Source: Rutidosis leptorrhynchoides (taxonomy: Eukaryota; Streptophyta; Magnoliopsida; Asterales; Asteraceae). From it: a stretch of DNA of 64,000 nucleotides. The notes under the pieces were generated by a model, which did no database searches, was not told the origin of the DNA, and saw only the letters and a program-made list of their open reading frames with translations. Both the position numbers and the translations under genes were made by a program. Shown piece by piece: positions 61,464 to 64,000 of the stretch. Location of the stretch: positions 290,106,501 to 290,170,500 of the forward strand of contig NC_092341.1 of assembly GCF_046630445.1 (NCBI RefSeq). The letters are read 5' to 3'. The first letter of the stretch is position 1. Every line of letters starts with the position of its first letter.

Positions 61464-62991
61464 CTAACTTCTTATAGGTGTCAATGTGTATTCCTCCAAT
61501 AAACTTGAAGCAAATTCAGAACGTGAAGGCAAAGAACTGGCGACTTCAAGTACTTGAGTCGAGAGGTCATAACCCGCTTGAACCTCAGTGTTCATAGCAT
61601 CAGTTCCATTACCATTTGAGTACAAATGAAAACCAGAGTTTTCAGTTTCAAAACCAACATTGCTTGTATAAGACGGGTATTGAATTGATTGACTCTTAAA
61701 CGGGTTAATATCACTGAATGTGGTTGGATCCTCATAGAAATCAAACGCATCAAAACCGTCAAAAGAAGCAAATGGCAGATCATCATCCAACATGGGCAAT
61801 TGAGTGTTTTGGTAAGCATCTTGTGGAATAATTAAGTCATCCAATTCAAGAAAATCATCATCGATCGCCAACGGCTGCTGAACCTCCTCCACAAAACTAA
61901 TCACAGATGGTTCGGTTACCGGCTGAACCAAATCGGACTCAGCCTGCACCTCTTGGCTCGGGCCCACATCTATCACACTCTTTTGTCTTTCTTCCTCAAC
62001 AGTAACAATAGTACCACTTGTTAATTGAGGCTCATTCACCAACTTATTAACGTTCTGCGCTAAAATCTCGTCAAGACCTAGAAAGTTATGATCGTCTTCC
62101 CACTCTTCTTCTATAAAAGGAGCACCATACTGCTCACCGTTTTTGGGTCCCAGCCCGCTTTTTTTAAACACTTTGCACAAGACGTAAAAACCTTCTATGT
62201 TTCTGCATCTCTTGAGCTCATCTTCGATCAGGGCATACTCATGCATCACCCAATCAGTACGTTTACCAGAAGGTGCGCGGCCTTCGTGATAAACGAGAGT
62301 TTTCTTTAAACCAACAGAGCGAGATTTGCACGTTATAACACGATCCTTTCCAGTTGCTTTCCAGTAACCGTGCTTAGTTGCCCTGCTAGATCTTCCTCCG
62401 TTGGGATACTTTCGACAGCTTGGGGCAAAGTAGAACCATTGCCTGTCACCAGTTTTCCATTTAGATAGACCTACATTCCAAATTCATCACAACATTCATT
62501 AGATATAATCTTCAATGATACATATAATGAGATAACAAACAATAAATTACTATACATCAACAGCAAATACAGCAGCAAATAATGACAATAATCATAATGA
62601 TCTACTGATAAAACAGAGTTTGGGTACACAATAAGATATAAATAAGCAAATGTCCGAACAGTAAACATATTAATGTTAAAAGTATCATAATATCGTATCA
62701 TAAAACAATAAATTAAATCCAAGAAAATAACAGTTAATATAAATAAGGAGTTATTAATAAAGTGAAAGAGTGAATGTGTATACCTGGCAATTCGTTAGGG
62801 TGCCATTTATAAACATCAATTAGGTCAATGATATCAAGTTTCAGAGATCGGCCGCAGGTTTTTCGTTTAAGATAATACAGAATGAGTTCTTCATCCGTCG
62901 GATGAAACCGGAAACCTGGCGGGAACAGTTTTTCTCCGGCGTAAGAATGTGGATTGGAAACAGTCGCCGCTTCTGTCAACTCAGAAGCCAT
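61464..62991 (-). CDS. NAC2: NAC-domain transcription factor, 2 exons, 404 aa
   Basis: Exon 1 is 62991-62784 and exon 2 is 62470-61464, with a 313-bp phase-1 GT-AG intron. The joined 1215 bp give 404 residues. It has the same complete NAC domain and [12 protein letters not shown] motif as NAC1. By eye only about three residues differ (Asp56, Ile in APFIEEEW, Leu in STQVLEV). The protein ends at ...TPIRS, three residues earlier than NAC1, through a TAT to TAG difference. Asp56 is shared with NAC3 and so is probably ancestral. It is probably a nuclear DNA-binding regulator redundant with NAC1. A TATAAATA box lies at 63161-63154. Confidence 0.92.
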
Positions 62992-63153
62992 GAAATCGAT
63001 CGATCGATTGATTGGAATTAGGTTTTGATTTCGACGAAAGATTGAAATCGAAACCCTAGAGGGGTTTAACCGTTAAAGAAGGAAGCGTAGAGAGTATGAA
63101 AAAAAAATAAAAAATTATGTAATGATACCCCAAAAACGGGTGGGCGACTCGGG

Positions 63154-63161
63154 TATTTATA
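63154..63161 (-). promoter_or_regulatory. TATA box of NAC2
   Basis: TATAAATA on the minus strand about 165 bp upstream of the start codon, in the same conserved context as NAC1. The telo-box-like AAACCCTAG also recurs (about 63051-63059). Confidence 0.6.
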
Positions 63162-64000
63162 TGACGGAACTTTCGGGGATTTTTTTGTATTTTATAGAAA
63201 AACTACTCCGTACGCGTACCTCGATATTCCGTATATATACGACATACGATATTCATATGATACAATGAGAGTATGAAAAAAGATTGTGTATTTTATATTT
63301 TCCCCCCCCTAAAATAACGACTATTATTAAAATTAGGAAACCTTCGTCAAGTAGTATAACACTAACAATGATATTTATAGTACAGTTCGATTCTTTAAAC
63401 TATAAACTTTAAACATATATATGAGATACAATTCAATTCTTTGAAAGCGTATATATCGGCTACTTTCGTGTCTTTTTCAAAATACAAAACGTCCGTGTAG
63501 ACGATATTATACATAAGAAAGTCGGCTACTTTCGTTTCTTTTTCAAAATACAAGACGTCCGTGCAGACGAAATGAGTTTTCTTTAAGAAACTCAAACAAC
63601 TTTGGTAAATCGAACTCACGAACATCAATATCGTCAAATGATATTTTCAAGGCGTTAACGTATCACTTAAAGCTATTCTCAAATTTGACTCTGTTATATA
63701 CGTCAATTGAAATAACAATCAAATTCATGGTGTATTTAAATGGATTTAATGAGTGTGAAAGAAAGTTGCGACTGTATATTAAATAATATAGAACAAAAGA
63801 ATAGAAAACTTGTGTGTGAAAAATGAGGTAAAAGATAGTTATTTATATAGTGAAAAAAAAGATAAAAAAAAAAATTTAAAGTGAAAATGGAGTTGTTGTT
63901 AGTTTTCTAATTGTTAAAATATTACTGTCCGACTTCATTTTTCTCGCCTTCACGAAGTGGCTTGAAACTTTCTTTCGAAGGAGCGAAAAATTTAACATAA
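63162..64000. other. Upstream flank of NAC2
   Basis: Repeats the NAC1 upstream flank including the 49-bp direct repeat (about 63456-63570). No gene seen before the window ends. Confidence 0.7.

Larger units (their letters stand above)
58187..64000. repeat. Segmental duplication, copy 2 (runs off the window)
   Basis: Collinear with 27908-33939 at an offset of about 30.06 to 30.28 kb. It begins in a T run that is the uninserted target of the copia element. It lacks the retroposon of copy 1. It contains the second PPR pseudogene and NAC2. Confidence 0.95.

Overview
The window is nuclear DNA from a flowering plant. The style of its LTR retrotransposons (LTR starts such as TGTAACGACCCGG and TGTGATGACCC, and TGGTATCAGAGC primer sites) and its gene set suggest the daisy family (Asteraceae). 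I place it by resemblance only, with no database search. Most of the window is nested LTR retrotransposons. The host genes are one intact DYW-type pentatricopeptide repeat (PPR) gene, two near-identical NAC transcription factor genes, a third NAC copy that is a pseudogene, and two copies of one decayed PPR gene.

Layout. (1) 1-27907 is a nest about four layers deep. A Ty1-copia element (right part 22673-27907) carries in its gag region a large non-autonomous LTR element, here 'LARD A' (window start to 22672). The left LTR of LARD A is split by a Ty3-gypsy element, 'G1' (1846-13667, minus strand, target duplication TTATT). G1 holds a solo LTR, 'D' (7753-10514, target duplication CTCAC). (2) 27908-33939 is a segment with a PPR pseudogene and NAC1. 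(3) 34428-36182 is the intact DYW-PPR gene. (4) 37427-54772 is a second nest. A Tat-like Ty3-gypsy fossil is split by the very young LARD B (39614-49757, target duplication GTATC), and its right side runs abruptly into a minus-strand LTR of the same LARD superfamily, 'C'. (5) 55397-57600 holds NAC3, an inverted pseudogene copy. (6) 58187-64000 is a direct duplicate of segment 2 with a second PPR pseudogene and NAC2. It runs off the right edge.

The duplicated copies show pre-insertion states. The right LTR of LARD A keeps the empty target of G1. Segment copy 2 keeps the empty target of the copia element and of a 200-bp retroposon found only in copy 1. This gives a relative history: old inverted NAC duplication, recent direct segment duplication, copia insertion, LARD A, then G1, with LARD B also very recent.

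The most interesting material is the LARD-like superfamily. It has LTRs of 2.8-4.1 kb, no recognisable pol, an orphan gag-position ORF and a tRNA-like module in the LTR. Also notable are the chimeric leader of G1, paired palindromes in two LTR families, and exon-like blocks downstream of the NAC genes that suggest a lost or alternative C-terminus.
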